A stretch of DNA of 64,000 nt, taken from NCBI RefSeq assembly GCF_003335505.1, contig NZ_QPEX01000010.1:1240001-1304000 (forward strand), given 5' to 3'. How positions within the stretch are numbered: position 1 is the first letter of the stretch; every line of letters begins with the position of its first letter. The notes under the pieces are model-generated. The model was not told where the DNA came from, did not search any database, and saw only the letters and a program-made list of their open reading frames with translations. Both the position numbers and the translations under genes were made by a program. Below are positions 36,756 through 46,106 of this stretch, in pieces. Source of the DNA: Bremerella cremea. Lineage in GTDB: Bacteria; Planctomycetota; Planctomycetia; Pirellulales; Pirellulaceae.

Positions 36756-37595
36756 GTGAGTCAAAGCGTGACGGATCTCGAAAAACTGCGAGCCCGTAAA
36801 GGTGCCGTTCGGCGAAGCGAAGTTCCGGCGAACGTTGTCGCAGGGCTTAATCGAGGTGAATTGGAATCGGTCAACCTTGTCGAATTCCTGGTTATCGACC
36901 ACGTCAAGTTGTTCAAAGCCGTTCGCCCTGGCTTGTCCCTGGATGACGCTGTCGCCAAAAAGCTTAGCCGTATCATCAAAGACCTAGCCACTGCAGGAGT
37001 GATGCAACGGCTGACGGCAACCGGGGCAGCGTTTCATGAAGCCCTTGTCGGTAGCGACGCGCGGGAAGTCGTTTATCAGCAATTAACCGAACACCCCAGC
37101 GACGTCCTACGAAGCTGGGCCGCGTATATGGATGCAGCGGACGAGACGCTGACGTTTGCCAAACGCTTAAAACAAGCTCGTAAATTCGCACTCGATTCGA
37201 ACATGGGCGTGCGGGAAATTGCCTGGATGTCGGTTCGCCTGCCAGCGGCGGAATCGATCGTCTCCGATATCGAACGTCTCTACCCGCTGGCCAATCATAA
37301 GAACCATTTAGCTCGGCGATTTGCGATTGAAGTTTCGCGTCCGTGTGGGGTCTGGTGCAAACACATTACCGAGTTGAAACAACGGCCTGAGATTGCCGAA
37401 GATCTACTCACACTGTGCCGGGAAGACGATACCAAGTACGTGCAAGATTCCGTCGCCAACTGGCTGAACGACGCCAGTAAAACGAGGCCTGACTTTGTCC
37501 AGGAATTGTGTGAACGCTGGCTGGCGGAAAGCGAGTCACCACATACCCGGCGCATCACGCATCGGGCCCTGAGGACGCTTCGCAAGAAGGCTTAA
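36756..37595 (+). CDS. DNA alkylation repair (AlkC/AlkD-like) HEAT-repeat protein
   Basis: A 279-aa all-helical protein. The C-terminal region TKYVQDSVANWLNDASK followed by DFVQELCERWL and RRITHRALRTLRKK is characteristic of AlkC/AlkD DNA glycosylases, which excise alkylated bases with a HEAT-repeat scaffold. The upstream repeats (AWMSVRLPAAESIV, LARRFAIEVSRP) fit as well. The start is GTG 36756, 2 bp after the Dabb stop; no Shine-Dalgarno is evident, so expression is likely coupled. It could also be a HEAT-repeat relative that has lost glycosylase activity. Confidence 0.75.
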   Translation: MSQSVTDLEKLRARKGAVRRSEVPANVVAGLNRGELESVNLVEFLVIDHVKLFKAVRPGLSLDDAVAKKLSRIIKDLATAGVMQRLTATGAAFHEALVGSDAREVVYQQLTEHPSDVLRSWAAYMDAADETLTFAKRLKQARKFALDSNMGVREIAWMSVRLPAAESIVSDIERLYPLANHKNHLARRFAIEVSRPCGVWCKHITELKQRPEIAEDLLTLCREDDTKYVQDSVANWLNDASKTRPDFVQELCERWLAESESPHTRRITHRALRTLRKKA

Positions 37596-37603
37596 CGCAT
37601 AAA

Positions 37604-37635
37604 AAAGCCTCCGTACGTTTTCGCACGGAGGCTTT
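37604..37635. terminator. Bidirectional terminator
   Basis: AAAGCCTCCGT (37604-37614) pairs with ACGGAGGCTTT (37625-37635), 10-nt loop. It separates the convergent AlkC/AlkD-like and LRR lipoprotein genes and can act in both directions. Confidence 0.88.
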
Positions 37636-37664
37636 CTCGATGATTCGTTCTTGACCGCAAGACC

Positions 37665-38978
37665 TTAGAAGGTCACATCGATGCCGGGGATGCCCTTCTT
37701 CAGCTTCTCGACACCGTCGTCGTAGATCTGGGTGAAGTTCAGTGTTAGCTTCTTCAAGTTAGTCAGTGTCAGTAGAACCGGAATCGATTCGTCTGAAATC
37801 GAGCTATTCTCTTTCAATGACAAACTGGTCAACGATGTCATTCCTTTCAGGTGCTTCACGCCTTCGTCGCTCAAGTTGCAATTCTGCAGGTCAAGCTTCT
37901 TCAGGTTCTTAAGCTTGCTGATCGGCTCTAGGCCAGCGTCGGTGATAAATGTGTTCCACAAGTTCAACGACTCCAGCGTATTGAAGTCACTGACAATTGC
38001 CACCCCTTCATCACTGAAGCCCGTTTCGCTGACATCAAGATCTTTCAACTTCTTCATGCCGCTCAGCTGGTCCATGGTCATACCGCGAACCGGAGATTGA
38101 CGCAGCTTCAGATCGACCATTTCGGTCATGTCCTTCAGGTACTGCATCCCGGCGTCGGTCACCTTGGTCCGGAACAGGTGGAGCTTCTTCATCTTGGTAC
38201 AACCAGCCAAGTAGGAAAGCCCCTTATCGGAACAAGCGACTTCGTTCAGTTCCAACGTTTCCAGGTTCTTCAGGTCCTTGAGATGCTCGATCCCAGCGTC
38301 GGTGATTCGCTTGTCTCGCAAGTTCAGGAATTTCAACTTGGTCAGACCAGATAGATTCTCTAAACCTTCGTCTCCAATAAAGGAACCTTCGGTACGCAGC
38401 ACTTCGAGGTTCTTCATGTCCTTGACGAACTTCATCCCTTCGTCATTCACGTTGCAATAACGGAAGTCGAGGTAACGCACCTTGGGGAACTTCGAGATAA
38501 TCTCGATTCCCTTATCGGAAATGTTGGTGCGGCGCAGTCCGAACACAGAGAGATCCTTCGAGTTCGTCAGATTGGCAAGTCCTTCGTCCGTGATCACGCA
38601 ATTTTCGAACGTGACATCACGCAATTGAGTCAGGTCTTTCATATAGGTGGTTACCGTATCGGTAATGTCCGCCCCATAGAACTTTACCATTTGCAAATGG
38701 GCGAGCTTTGAGATGGGCTCGAAGACGGTGTCGTCTTGCCCTTCTTCAAAACGCACACTTGCGAAATCGGCTCGTATGACGTTCCCGTCACTATCTTTGG
38801 TAAGGTTGCCCCCCAGCTTTTCCAGCGCCGCGACCGCTTCTGGATCGTCGGCTGGCAAGCTTGGAGCGGCAGGTTTGGCTTTCCCACTATCGTCTTTTCC
38901 CGTGGGTGTATTGCTCGGGCAACCGACACAAAGAGGCATAGCGAACAGTATCAGACCGAGAATCCAGACGCGGTTCAT
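37665..38978 (-). CDS. Leucine-rich-repeat lipoprotein
   Basis: A 437-aa predicted lipoprotein. The signal peptide ends with LCVGC (lipidated Cys20), followed by a Ser/Lys/Pro-rich spacer. From about residue 65 to the end there are roughly 14 repeats of about 24 residues with the pattern L..L...N..ITDEGL..L..L..L. (for example LTNSKDLSVFGL, RITDAGIEHLKDLKNLETL). LRR solenoids bind proteins; these planctomycete versions resemble internalin/RNI types, and their ligands are unknown. Confidence 0.92.
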   Translation of the reverse strand: MNRVWILGLILFAMPLCVGCPSNTPTGKDDSGKAKPAAPSLPADDPEAVAALEKLGGNLTKDSDGNVIRADFASVRFEEGQDDTVFEPISKLAHLQMVKFYGADITDTVTTYMKDLTQLRDVTFENCVITDEGLANLTNSKDLSVFGLRRTNISDKGIEIISKFPKVRYLDFRYCNVNDEGMKFVKDMKNLEVLRTEGSFIGDEGLENLSGLTKLKFLNLRDKRITDAGIEHLKDLKNLETLELNEVACSDKGLSYLAGCTKMKKLHLFRTKVTDAGMQYLKDMTEMVDLKLRQSPVRGMTMDQLSGMKKLKDLDVSETGFSDEGVAIVSDFNTLESLNLWNTFITDAGLEPISKLKNLKKLDLQNCNLSDEGVKHLKGMTSLTSLSLKENSSISDESIPVLLTLTNLKKLTLNFTQIYDDGVEKLKKGIPGIDVTF

Positions 38979-39073
38979 GGATGGAGCTTCCTTTAAAGGG
39001 GATAATGCTGACGCTAATCAATAGCAGGCAAACCCCTTAGGCTACCGGACGAGCCTCAAATTGGCAACCAACA

Positions 39074-39112
39074 CCAAAAAAGGCCCCCAGGTGATAAACC
39101 CAGGGGCCCTTT
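39074..39112 (-). terminator. Rho-independent terminator after the cytochrome gene
   Basis: Read on the minus strand, AAAGGGCCCC pairs with GGGGGCCTTT (one G-G mismatch), then six T residues. It lies 29 bp past the cytochrome stop codon and upstream of the LRR gene. Confidence 0.75.
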
Positions 39113-39141
39113 CGATTCTCAATTTATCTTTAATCTTTTGC

Positions 39142-39513
39142 TTACTTGTGCTCGTCGTGGCACGCTTTGCAGTTGGCAGCCTTCTTCAGCTTTTCGGCAG
39201 CGCCTTCCTTCTTTTCGACGGTTTCTTTGGCGGCGACCAGCAAGGCGGAAGTCTTTTTCTTCCAGCTTTCTTCGCTACCCTTGTGCGGCTCGTTCTTGCC
39301 GAGCGCTTCGACCATTTCTAAGAAGAGCTTCGATTGTTCTTCGTCGGCTTCTCCCTTGACTACTTTACCGAGAAGGGCATCTTTGCCCTTGAAAGCTTTT
39401 TTCATGATCTCTTCGGTGCTGTACTTCGCGTCCTTTTCTTTGTCGGCCATGACGACACCGCATAGCATGACAACAGAAAGGAGCCCGGTCGCAACGAGCA
39501 AAGACTTCTTCAT
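39142..39513 (-). CDS. Small exported c-type cytochrome (CxxCH near C-terminus)
   Basis: A 123-aa exported protein. Residues 1-22 form a signal peptide. The mature protein is highly charged and lysine-rich, probably a helical bundle, with one haem-attachment motif CKACH about six residues before the end. The position of the motif suggests class II cytochrome c (cytochrome c'/c556 type), in which the haem site is near the C-terminus. The electron-transfer partner is unknown. Start ATG 39513 is chosen for the signal peptide and a GGAGAG upstream; the frame is open to 39555. Confidence 0.82.
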   Translation of the reverse strand: MKKSLLVATGLLSVVMLCGVVMADKEKDAKYSTEEIMKKAFKGKDALLGKVVKGEADEEQSKLFLEMVEALGKNEPHKGSEESWKKKTSALLVAAKETVEKKEGAAEKLKKAANCKACHDEHK

Positions 39514-39748
39514 AACCAATTTCTCTCCAACAAATAGAAGCAGGAAAACAGGCATTCAGCGGAACCGTCAGATTCCGCGCATTGGCTCTTATCGTAGTCG
39601 TCTGCGTACCAGATTTCTCTCCCCCATCCATGAAATTCTGCCAGCAAACAACTGAGACAAACTCTCAACAGAAACCTCGATCGGTTTCCCTGATAAACAT
39701 GGCATAAGCTTTAAGCAAAAGCTGGAATAAAATGCCTGAGAGAACCCC

Positions 39749-40366
39749 ATGAGCCTTTACGAATATTGGTGCGAACAATACGACCCGCAGCCGGTAGGCA
39801 GTGTGGATGTCAACACCGAGCACATCGCACAAACCAATCCCACGGTTGTTCTGTTCAAGCTGTTGGCGGCCCTGCTCATCACCGCAGGCATGTTTATGCT
39901 GTCCTACTATTTCTTACCCTTGCAGGGCTGGCAATCCGTTGCCGTATCATCTGGGATTGTCCTGCTGTATATCGGTCTTGCCTTCTTTTTTGTTCCCAGT
40001 CCCAACGTCGACAACCTCGGCTGGATGGGCGGCATGCTAGACGATCCGTTCCATTACTCCGACGATTGGAATCGCTCGCTCTTATTCTGGCGCGGAACTT
40101 TAGGGCCTGGCCGTTTTGTGGCGGGCACCATTTTGGATGTCGCCGTGTTGCTTGGAATTGCTAAGAGCGATCCCACGCCCTGTTCTTACGAGTACTTCGA
40201 GCAGCAATACCAAGAAGCAGGCCAGGCGTCGATCGACAACGCAACGGTTTCCGAACTGTCATCTCGTGAAGCTGCTGGAAGTGAAGCGCATCATTCCTGT
40301 GAAGAAGAATATCAAGACAAGTACGGCCTCTCATCGACTCGTTTTCTGATCAACGACGACGAGTGA
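39749..40366 (+). CDS. Hypothetical membrane protein
   Basis: No family recognised. The 205-aa product starts MSLYEYWCEQYDPQPVG, has two adjacent membrane segments (about 34-57 and 64-81), a short soluble stretch with WNRSLLFWRGTLGPGRF, and possibly a third hydrophobic segment near 123-138. The C-terminal 60 residues are acidic, serine-rich and soluble. GAGAGAA lies 5 nt before the start. It converges on the von Willebrand A gene with 41 bp between. Confidence 0.65.
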   Translation: MSLYEYWCEQYDPQPVGSVDVNTEHIAQTNPTVVLFKLLAALLITAGMFMLSYYFLPLQGWQSVAVSSGIVLLYIGLAFFFVPSPNVDNLGWMGGMLDDPFHYSDDWNRSLLFWRGTLGPGRFVAGTILDVAVLLGIAKSDPTPCSYEYFEQQYQEAGQASIDNATVSELSSREAAGSEAHHSCEEEYQDKYGLSSTRFLINDDE

Positions 40367-40407
40367 GCTTCTTCGCCTTGCTCTCTCAACTTCACCCGTA
40401 GCGGACA

Positions 40408-42402
40408 TTACAGCTTTGGGATGCGCACCGGCGGTGGCTGCGGCATATTCGGAACAGGGGCCACTGGGGCTGGTCGCGGGCGATTGATTCGGCGGGTGTC
40501 GACGAACATTGGCTCAAGCTTCACGCCAAAGCCTCGGCGAAGCTCCCAACTGGCGCGGGTTGCCCAAGGAGTTCCCGCATGTTCATCAATCACCCCCTTC
40601 AAGACTTCCTGAGATAGCGCGATATCCGCCTCGGTTTGCTCAGGGGCGGCCAGTTCGCGAGTCGTCGCCAGTCGCCAGCCGCAGAATTCCATATAGGCCG
40701 GTTGCGGTGGTAGCGAAGGTGGGTTCTCCATGAACTTCGTCAGATAGGCCCCATATTCAAACGCCCTGGCCCGATAGGCAAGAAGCTGCCCGTACAGCAA
40801 ATCGTAGTTGGCCATCCATCGCACGGAAGTCGAGTCGTCTCGCAATTTGCGATTCTGTTCCGCCACTTCAATCGCCCGATCCAAATAGCTGATATAGGTG
40901 ATCATCTTCGCTTGTTGCTTGCGAACATCCCGGATAAAACGCTGAGGGTCGGCGCTGAATGTTTGCTGAATCTCGATGACATCCGCAACGTTTTGCTGAT
41001 AAGGATTCAAATCGTAGATAATCTTCGTTACCAACGTCTTGAGCGGGTCCTTCTTCAGATCGTTGACCTGCTCGACCCGTGCCCTTAAATCTGGGCGGTA
41101 ACGATTCATCAGTTGGGGTTCGTATCGGCGATCGATCGACTGATTGATGTTCGATTCTTCGCCAGGCAGCATGAAAAAGATACCACCGGTTTCTTTGACC
41201 AAACGGACTTGTTCGTACGGCCCAAAGCCACTGGCCATTGCATCGGTTCGCTTGCCGAAACCATCGGTTTGCAACTGTTCGATCAACGCCGCTTCCGGTC
41301 CGCGATCGACCGGCAGTAAGTGCGTGCTACCGGTTTCTGGATGAACCCAGCGTACATGGGCATACGGATAACCAAAAACGGCTTCTCGTCCTAAAACATA
41401 AACGCGAGCCTGACTCGCCTGGGCGACCGAGATTGCTTTTTCTAAACGGCCTTCGTTGTCTTGCGTGTTACCACTTTCATCGGTCACCACAATCAATGCA
41501 ATCTTGCGATCGGCGGTCTTGGCGTATCGACGATGGAGTTTAAGAGCCTCGGCCACGGCAGAGCAGAACATCTCTTCTCCGGATGGGTCGACGGGGACAT
41601 CGGCAATGGCCTGATCGATCGCTTCGGCGTTGCTGGTGGGCGCACGGGTATGAAGTTCAAACCCTTGCCCAAAACTGGCCACCGCTGTCGTTAACGCGTC
41701 GCCTTGCGAATGTTCGCTTAGTCCCACTTCGCCATAGATGCGATGAATCCGACGACGGATTTGGTCCTGATCGTCCTTCATGCTTTCCGACTGATCGAAT
41801 AGCCAGATGACAAGGACTTTGTTTTTCGAGAGCATCCAAATCAGTTCTTGCGAAATCTGATCCATAGCCTCTTGGTAGTCTCCTACCACTGCTTGCACCG
41901 ATCCCACGGTTCCGACCGGTATCTCTTCTAATAGCGAATCGGTGTTCTTGGTGAGTAGTGAATTAACTTCCAGCGTCACTTCAGGACCGTCTAAATATTC
42001 CGACGGAGGCATTTCCAACGATGGGGCACTCACCGAGGAGTCGACCAATCCTTCCATCCCTTGTTCCGAGATACTGAGGTTGGCGATCGTCATTTCTGTG
42101 GCGATCTTTTCTGACTCATCTAGCTCGAATTCTAAGGGGCGTTCCAACTCTTCATTTTCTGGCTCAACCACCACCAATTCGACTTGGTCGCTCGGCAACT
42201 CCAAAATGGTAAACAACGCCAACGCTAGCATTAGCGCGAAGTGAAACGCGAACGAAACCAGAAACGACGCCGAACGGGTGATATTTTCCCAGGAGAAAAA
42301 TCGCCGCCGCCCCTTTTGCTCTGCGCGTACCGCCAGCAGGGCTTCAGCTTGGTTGGCCTGCTGGGAGCGAGCCCCTTCTTCTGGCAAAACAGATCGCTGC
42401 AT
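40408..42402 (-). CDS. Membrane-anchored von Willebrand factor A protein
   Basis: A 664-aa protein. A soluble N-terminal part of about 45 residues is followed by one membrane helix (SFLVSFAFHFALMLALALFT) and an acidic linker with long Glu-rich stretches. The vWA domain starts near 200 with the MIDAS motif LFDQSESMKDD (DxSxS) and continues with LIVVTDESGN. The remaining part is helical with IYDLNPYQQNVADV, and the end is a Pro/Arg-rich tail. vWA domains mediate metal-dependent protein binding. It is head-to-head with the LysM protein gene (269 bp apart), which suggests common regulation in the envelope, but that is inference. Confidence 0.88.
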   Translation of the reverse strand: MQRSVLPEEGARSQQANQAEALLAVRAEQKGRRRFFSWENITRSASFLVSFAFHFALMLALALFTILELPSDQVELVVVEPENEELERPLEFELDESEKIATEMTIANLSISEQGMEGLVDSSVSAPSLEMPPSEYLDGPEVTLEVNSLLTKNTDSLLEEIPVGTVGSVQAVVGDYQEAMDQISQELIWMLSKNKVLVIWLFDQSESMKDDQDQIRRRIHRIYGEVGLSEHSQGDALTTAVASFGQGFELHTRAPTSNAEAIDQAIADVPVDPSGEEMFCSAVAEALKLHRRYAKTADRKIALIVVTDESGNTQDNEGRLEKAISVAQASQARVYVLGREAVFGYPYAHVRWVHPETGSTHLLPVDRGPEAALIEQLQTDGFGKRTDAMASGFGPYEQVRLVKETGGIFFMLPGEESNINQSIDRRYEPQLMNRYRPDLRARVEQVNDLKKDPLKTLVTKIIYDLNPYQQNVADVIEIQQTFSADPQRFIRDVRKQQAKMITYISYLDRAIEVAEQNRKLRDDSTSVRWMANYDLLYGQLLAYRARAFEYGAYLTKFMENPPSLPPQPAYMEFCGWRLATTRELAAPEQTEADIALSQEVLKGVIDEHAGTPWATRASWELRRGFGVKLEPMFVDTRRINRPRPAPVAPVPNMPQPPPVRIPKL

Positions 42403-42671
42403 GCGTACCGGTCATGTTTGTAAGAGTTTCGAGCGTAAGAACAAGGACGACCTTTGGGATTGGCGCATCATCGCACGTTCTTCCAATCGTCTGTTGAACC
42501 TCATTCCTTAATCGTAGAAGACGTCTGTAATTATCGCCACGGAAAAGCAGCTTCACCGGAATTTACGTTGAAATTCCCCACGATTGGTCTGGAGCCAAGT
42601 GGGCGGATTTGATACAGCACTGCTAACTTGCGCAATTATTCCGTGAAATCTCGCTCCAGCCGAGGCTTGCC

Positions 42672-44345
42672 GTGTCTGTTTTTCGTAATCTTTTGATCGT
42701 GGGACTCCTGGTCTGCGTGGCTTATAACGGCTACGTCATTTACCGCAATCAAATGGTCACCGCGCCACCGAGCGACGCTCCTGAAGTTTCGGAGGCCCCC
42801 CTGTTCAACGCGGCGGCGTTTACGGAATTGGCGGAAAATCGGAGCCAAGCCAAGGTCGCGTTACCACCCACCGTAGTAACCCCGGAAACCACCCCCGAGA
42901 GAACGGTTACGGTCTCCAATCCAGTTCTGGAAACACCTGCTCCTGTAGAGGCGGCAGTTCCCCCTGCTCCAGTTGAAGCACCCCCGCTCGAAACAGCTCC
43001 GGCCAGCACCGCCCTTGCTGAAATGCCACTGGAACCGAAGAAAACTAGCCGCTTCTCGGAAGCAGCTACCACGGACAAGCCCACCTCCCTGCCAACCACG
43101 ATCGATGCGGCAACACCTGCCCCCGACATCACGCCCAAGGTTCCTGCGTTTGATGACTTCATCGCCAAAGTCGCCGAACTTGAAGCTGCCTTTCAGTGGA
43201 AAGAAGCTCTGCAGGAAATCGATAAGGTGAGCAGCAGTTGGAACTACACCGAGGAGCAATTACAACAGATCCACGAGAAGGGCGACTTCCTCGCCAAAGC
43301 GGTGATCTACGCTCCGAACAAACATCTGGCCGAACCGCCGGTAACCTTTCTTCCCGGCATGACCTTAGAACAAGTTGCCGAAACGCATCGTCTTCCGGTT
43401 CGTTTCCTTCGTTTGATTAACGGTTGGACGGCTACAGAAGGCCCAACGCCTGGCGATTCCATCAAAGTGCTGCAAGGCCCCGTTTTTATGGCGGTCGATT
43501 TGAACGGCAAGGAAATCCGCCTGCGAGTGGGCGACCTGTACGCCGGACGCATGTCGATCGGGCAGTTCGAGGTAACCGAGTCAGGCACCAACGTCATCAC
43601 AAAAACGGCCGATGACAATACGTTGCAAATGGGCCCCGTTGCCTTGGTAAAAGACGCAGAAGGCCTGATTCCGGCACCCAATTCTATTTTAGTCGCCGAA
43701 AACCATTGGCCCCTGCTGCTAGCGCTGACAGACGTTAGCTTGAATTTGAATTGGTTCCCGGTGAAAACACCTCTTCCTCCTGAACTTCCCCCAGCAGAAG
43801 TCATCGCTCAAACAGAAATGCCGGTGGAAGAGGAACGCCTAGAGTTTGCCTCGACAGAATCTTTAGTGCCGAAAATCTCGGTTCATCCAATCAACGCTTT
43901 GAAACTTCAGGTCTACACCCCCAGCGAGAAAGCGATCCAAGGGATACCGGTTAATTACGGAATTGAGGTAACCAACCTCAGCGATAAAGTAACCGACCTG
44001 GTCCAGATCGTGGTGAATATGTCCGAAGGGATCGAACCGCTTAAAGTGGCTGGACACCCCGGTAAAATTGGTCTTGGTCAAGCGATGTTCGATCCACTTA
44101 CGATCGAGCCCGGCCAGAGCGTTCGCTTAACAGTGACGATCGATACACGCCAAGTTGGCAGCTTCATTGTTCGCCCTGAAATTCATTGTGCCCAACCGGT
44201 GACGAAGTATGCTACCGAGATTCAACTGCGTGTGGCGAACGCAGAATCGATCACCGCGCAGGCCGAACCGCAGCTTTCCGCACAATCGCAAGCGGCAGAA
44301 AAAGTAGCCGAAGCACCACAGAATCCAGCCCAAGAGGTCCGCTAG
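42672..44345 (+). CDS. Membrane-anchored LysM protein with degenerate YkuD-like and DUF11-like regions
   Basis: A 557-aa envelope protein. Residues 7-26 are a membrane anchor (LLIVGLLVCVAYNGYVIY). A Pro/Ala/Thr-rich linker to about 160 follows. A LysM-type module (MTLEQVAETHRLPVRFLRLI) binds peptidoglycan in related proteins. Next is a region reminiscent of L,D-transpeptidase (YkuD) start strands: VFMAVDLNGKEIRLRVGDLY and AGRMSIGQFEVTES. The catalytic His...Ser-x-Gly-Cys motif of YkuD is not present. The C-terminal part has an Ig-like DUF11-type domain (PVNYGIEVTNLSDKVTDLV). The start is GTG 42672. The YkuD assignment is tentative. Confidence 0.7.
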   Translation: MSVFRNLLIVGLLVCVAYNGYVIYRNQMVTAPPSDAPEVSEAPLFNAAAFTELAENRSQAKVALPPTVVTPETTPERTVTVSNPVLETPAPVEAAVPPAPVEAPPLETAPASTALAEMPLEPKKTSRFSEAATTDKPTSLPTTIDAATPAPDITPKVPAFDDFIAKVAELEAAFQWKEALQEIDKVSSSWNYTEEQLQQIHEKGDFLAKAVIYAPNKHLAEPPVTFLPGMTLEQVAETHRLPVRFLRLINGWTATEGPTPGDSIKVLQGPVFMAVDLNGKEIRLRVGDLYAGRMSIGQFEVTESGTNVITKTADDNTLQMGPVALVKDAEGLIPAPNSILVAENHWPLLLALTDVSLNLNWFPVKTPLPPELPPAEVIAQTEMPVEEERLEFASTESLVPKISVHPINALKLQVYTPSEKAIQGIPVNYGIEVTNLSDKVTDLVQIVVNMSEGIEPLKVAGHPGKIGLGQAMFDPLTIEPGQSVRLTVTIDTRQVGSFIVRPEIHCAQPVTKYATEIQLRVANAESITAQAEPQLSAQSQAAEKVAEAPQNPAQEVR

Positions 44346-44374
44346 TTTGTGTGACTGATTTCCCCCGAGTTCGC

Positions 44375-44776
44375 TCAGCTTACCACAGGCTGATTACAAA
44401 CATGTTGGTATAACCGTTTGAGTTTCTGGATATGCTCTATACATAACGGTTTGAGGAGATAGTCCTGCACAAACGAATAGCTCAGGGCGTTTTGGCGATC
44501 TCGTTGCTGTTCTGAACTGGTCAGCATCGCCACAATCGGCACTTCGCCAACCGCTTGCTTGGAGTATTCCTCCAAAAACTGATGCCCGTTCATTCTCGGC
44601 ATGTTGATATCAAGCAAAATGAGATCAGGCTTAGGATCATCGCTCTGCAAGATCTCTAGGGCCTGAACTCCATCGTAGGCTTCCAGAATCTGGAATGGCT
44701 CGCCACTTCTCTTAAACACCATCTTGCACAGAAATTGAAATCCTTCATCGTCGTCGACCACCAAAATCTTGCGCAT
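44375..44776 (-). CDS. Single-domain response regulator (CheY-like)
   Basis: A 133-aa receiver domain without an output domain. Acidic pocket residues are in VVDDDEG, the phosphoacceptor is D56 in LILLDINMPR, and switch residues T/S (AMLTSSEQQ) and K (LLKPL) are conserved. ATG 44776 starts one base after the kinase stop (TAA-C-ATG), so it is cotranscribed with the histidine kinase and is its likely partner. The longer in-frame extension overlaps the kinase gene and is rejected. Confidence 0.92.
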   Translation of the reverse strand: MRKILVVDDDEGFQFLCKMVFKRSGEPFQILEAYDGVQALEILQSDDPKPDLILLDINMPRMNGHQFLEEYSKQAVGEVPIVAMLTSSEQQRDRQNALSYSFVQDYLLKPLCIEHIQKLKRLYQHVCNQPVVS

Positions 44777-44777
44777 G

Positions 44778-46106
44778 TTATGCCCCCATCGTCGGAAAGG
44801 AAAATTTAAAAGTAGATCCCTTCTCATTAGGAATGTACTCGACTGCCCCAGCGAGTGATGTCGCATTTTGCTTGACCAGATAAAGCCCTAACCCGCTACC
44901 AAACGATACACGGGGATGGAACCGCTGAAACATCGAGAAGACACGCTCGCGATAGTTTTCATCAATTCCCAGGCCATTATCAGCAACCGTGATATGACAA
45001 TCACGGGCTTCCACTTTGGCTGAAATAATAACTTTGGAAATGCCCATATCCGGATCACGATACTTCACAGCATTCGACAATAGATTTTCGATTGTCTGTT
45101 TGACATAGACGCGTTTCGTCCGTAGCTCTAGTTCCTGTGGGCAATCGATTTGCAGATCGACCTTATCAAAGTCTGGCAGATGACGAAGCGATTCGACCGA
45201 TTCGTTAACGACGTCGGTTAGCTTGAAAGTTTCTGGGGAAACATCGGTCAAGCGTTGGCGGATGAGCCCCACGATATCCTCTGTCGTCGCAGACAATCGT
45301 ACGAGTGATTTGCGAATGTGTTCGATCGCGGCCTGGGACGTCTCCCAGTCCTTCTCGGCTAGGGCATCACCAGCAAGAGCCACAATCCCTAGGCACGAAA
45401 CCACCGGCGCGCGGAGATCATGTGAAATCCGATAGGAGAATTCGGTCAACTCTGCGTTTGTTCGCTCGAGCGATTCAAGCGAACTAGAAACTAACTTGAC
45501 GACTGGGCGAAACACAAACCACGCAACGGCCCCAATCGCGAGAAACGAAACCGCAAGCAGCACGATTTCGAGCGAAATCAACCACCCCATTTTTCGCGAA
45601 TCATACTCAGCTTCGTAGGCAGCGACGACCGCATCGAGCTTTCCCAGCAAGACACCCTTAGTAGCCATACTTTCGACAAGAGCGATATCGTCAGTGGTCC
45701 CCTTCTGTTCGACTACTTGCTGGGCAGCGGCAAGGTATTGAGGTACCAACTGATCGAGGCCGACTGGCCCTTGAAATAACTCTTGTCGAATGCTTGAGCT
45801 TTTACTATCTGCAGAAAGTTCAGCATGTGCTTTCGCCATGGCATGCAAACATGCTTCTAACGAATCGATCGTTGCAAGTTGAGCCGCATTCTGCTTTTCA
45901 TCTACGAGTACCGAAAGAAGGGCAATGCGTTGAGAAAGCATGCGCTGACGACCACTGATGTTTATTAAGCGGGCATCGCGTTCGACCTTGCGAAGCTGAG
46001 TGAAAACCGCTGCGACAGAAATAGCGCTGGTGATACCAATGACGGCCATGGCGATGACAAATCGTCTCGCCAAGATCCGCTTCATCGCAATCGAATCGCG
46101 TTTCAT
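44778..46106 (-). CDS. Sensor histidine kinase with PilJ-type extracytoplasmic domain
   Basis: A 442-aa membrane sensor kinase. A first membrane helix (about 12-32) is followed by a PilJ/type IV pili methyl-accepting N-terminal domain (INISGRQRMLSQRIALLS), a second helix (about 170-190), a HisKA dimerisation domain with FSYRISHDLRAPVVS (phosphoacceptor His), and an HATPase_c domain with NLLSNAVKYRD (N box), DNGLGID (G1) and SGLGLYLVKQ (G2). The sensor domain of this type occurs in chemotaxis-like receptors and NarX-type kinases. The cognate regulator is the downstream gene. Start M1 at 46106 or M8 at 46085. Confidence 0.94.
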   Translation of the reverse strand: MKRDSIAMKRILARRFVIAMAVIGITSAISVAAVFTQLRKVERDARLINISGRQRMLSQRIALLSVLVDEKQNAAQLATIDSLEACLHAMAKAHAELSADSKSSSIRQELFQGPVGLDQLVPQYLAAAQQVVEQKGTTDDIALVESMATKGVLLGKLDAVVAAYEAEYDSRKMGWLISLEIVLLAVSFLAIGAVAWFVFRPVVKLVSSSLESLERTNAELTEFSYRISHDLRAPVVSCLGIVALAGDALAEKDWETSQAAIEHIRKSLVRLSATTEDIVGLIRQRLTDVSPETFKLTDVVNESVESLRHLPDFDKVDLQIDCPQELELRTKRVYVKQTIENLLSNAVKYRDPDMGISKVIISAKVEARDCHITVADNGLGIDENYRERVFSMFQRFHPRVSFGSGLGLYLVKQNATSLAGAVEYIPNEKGSTFKFSFPTMGA

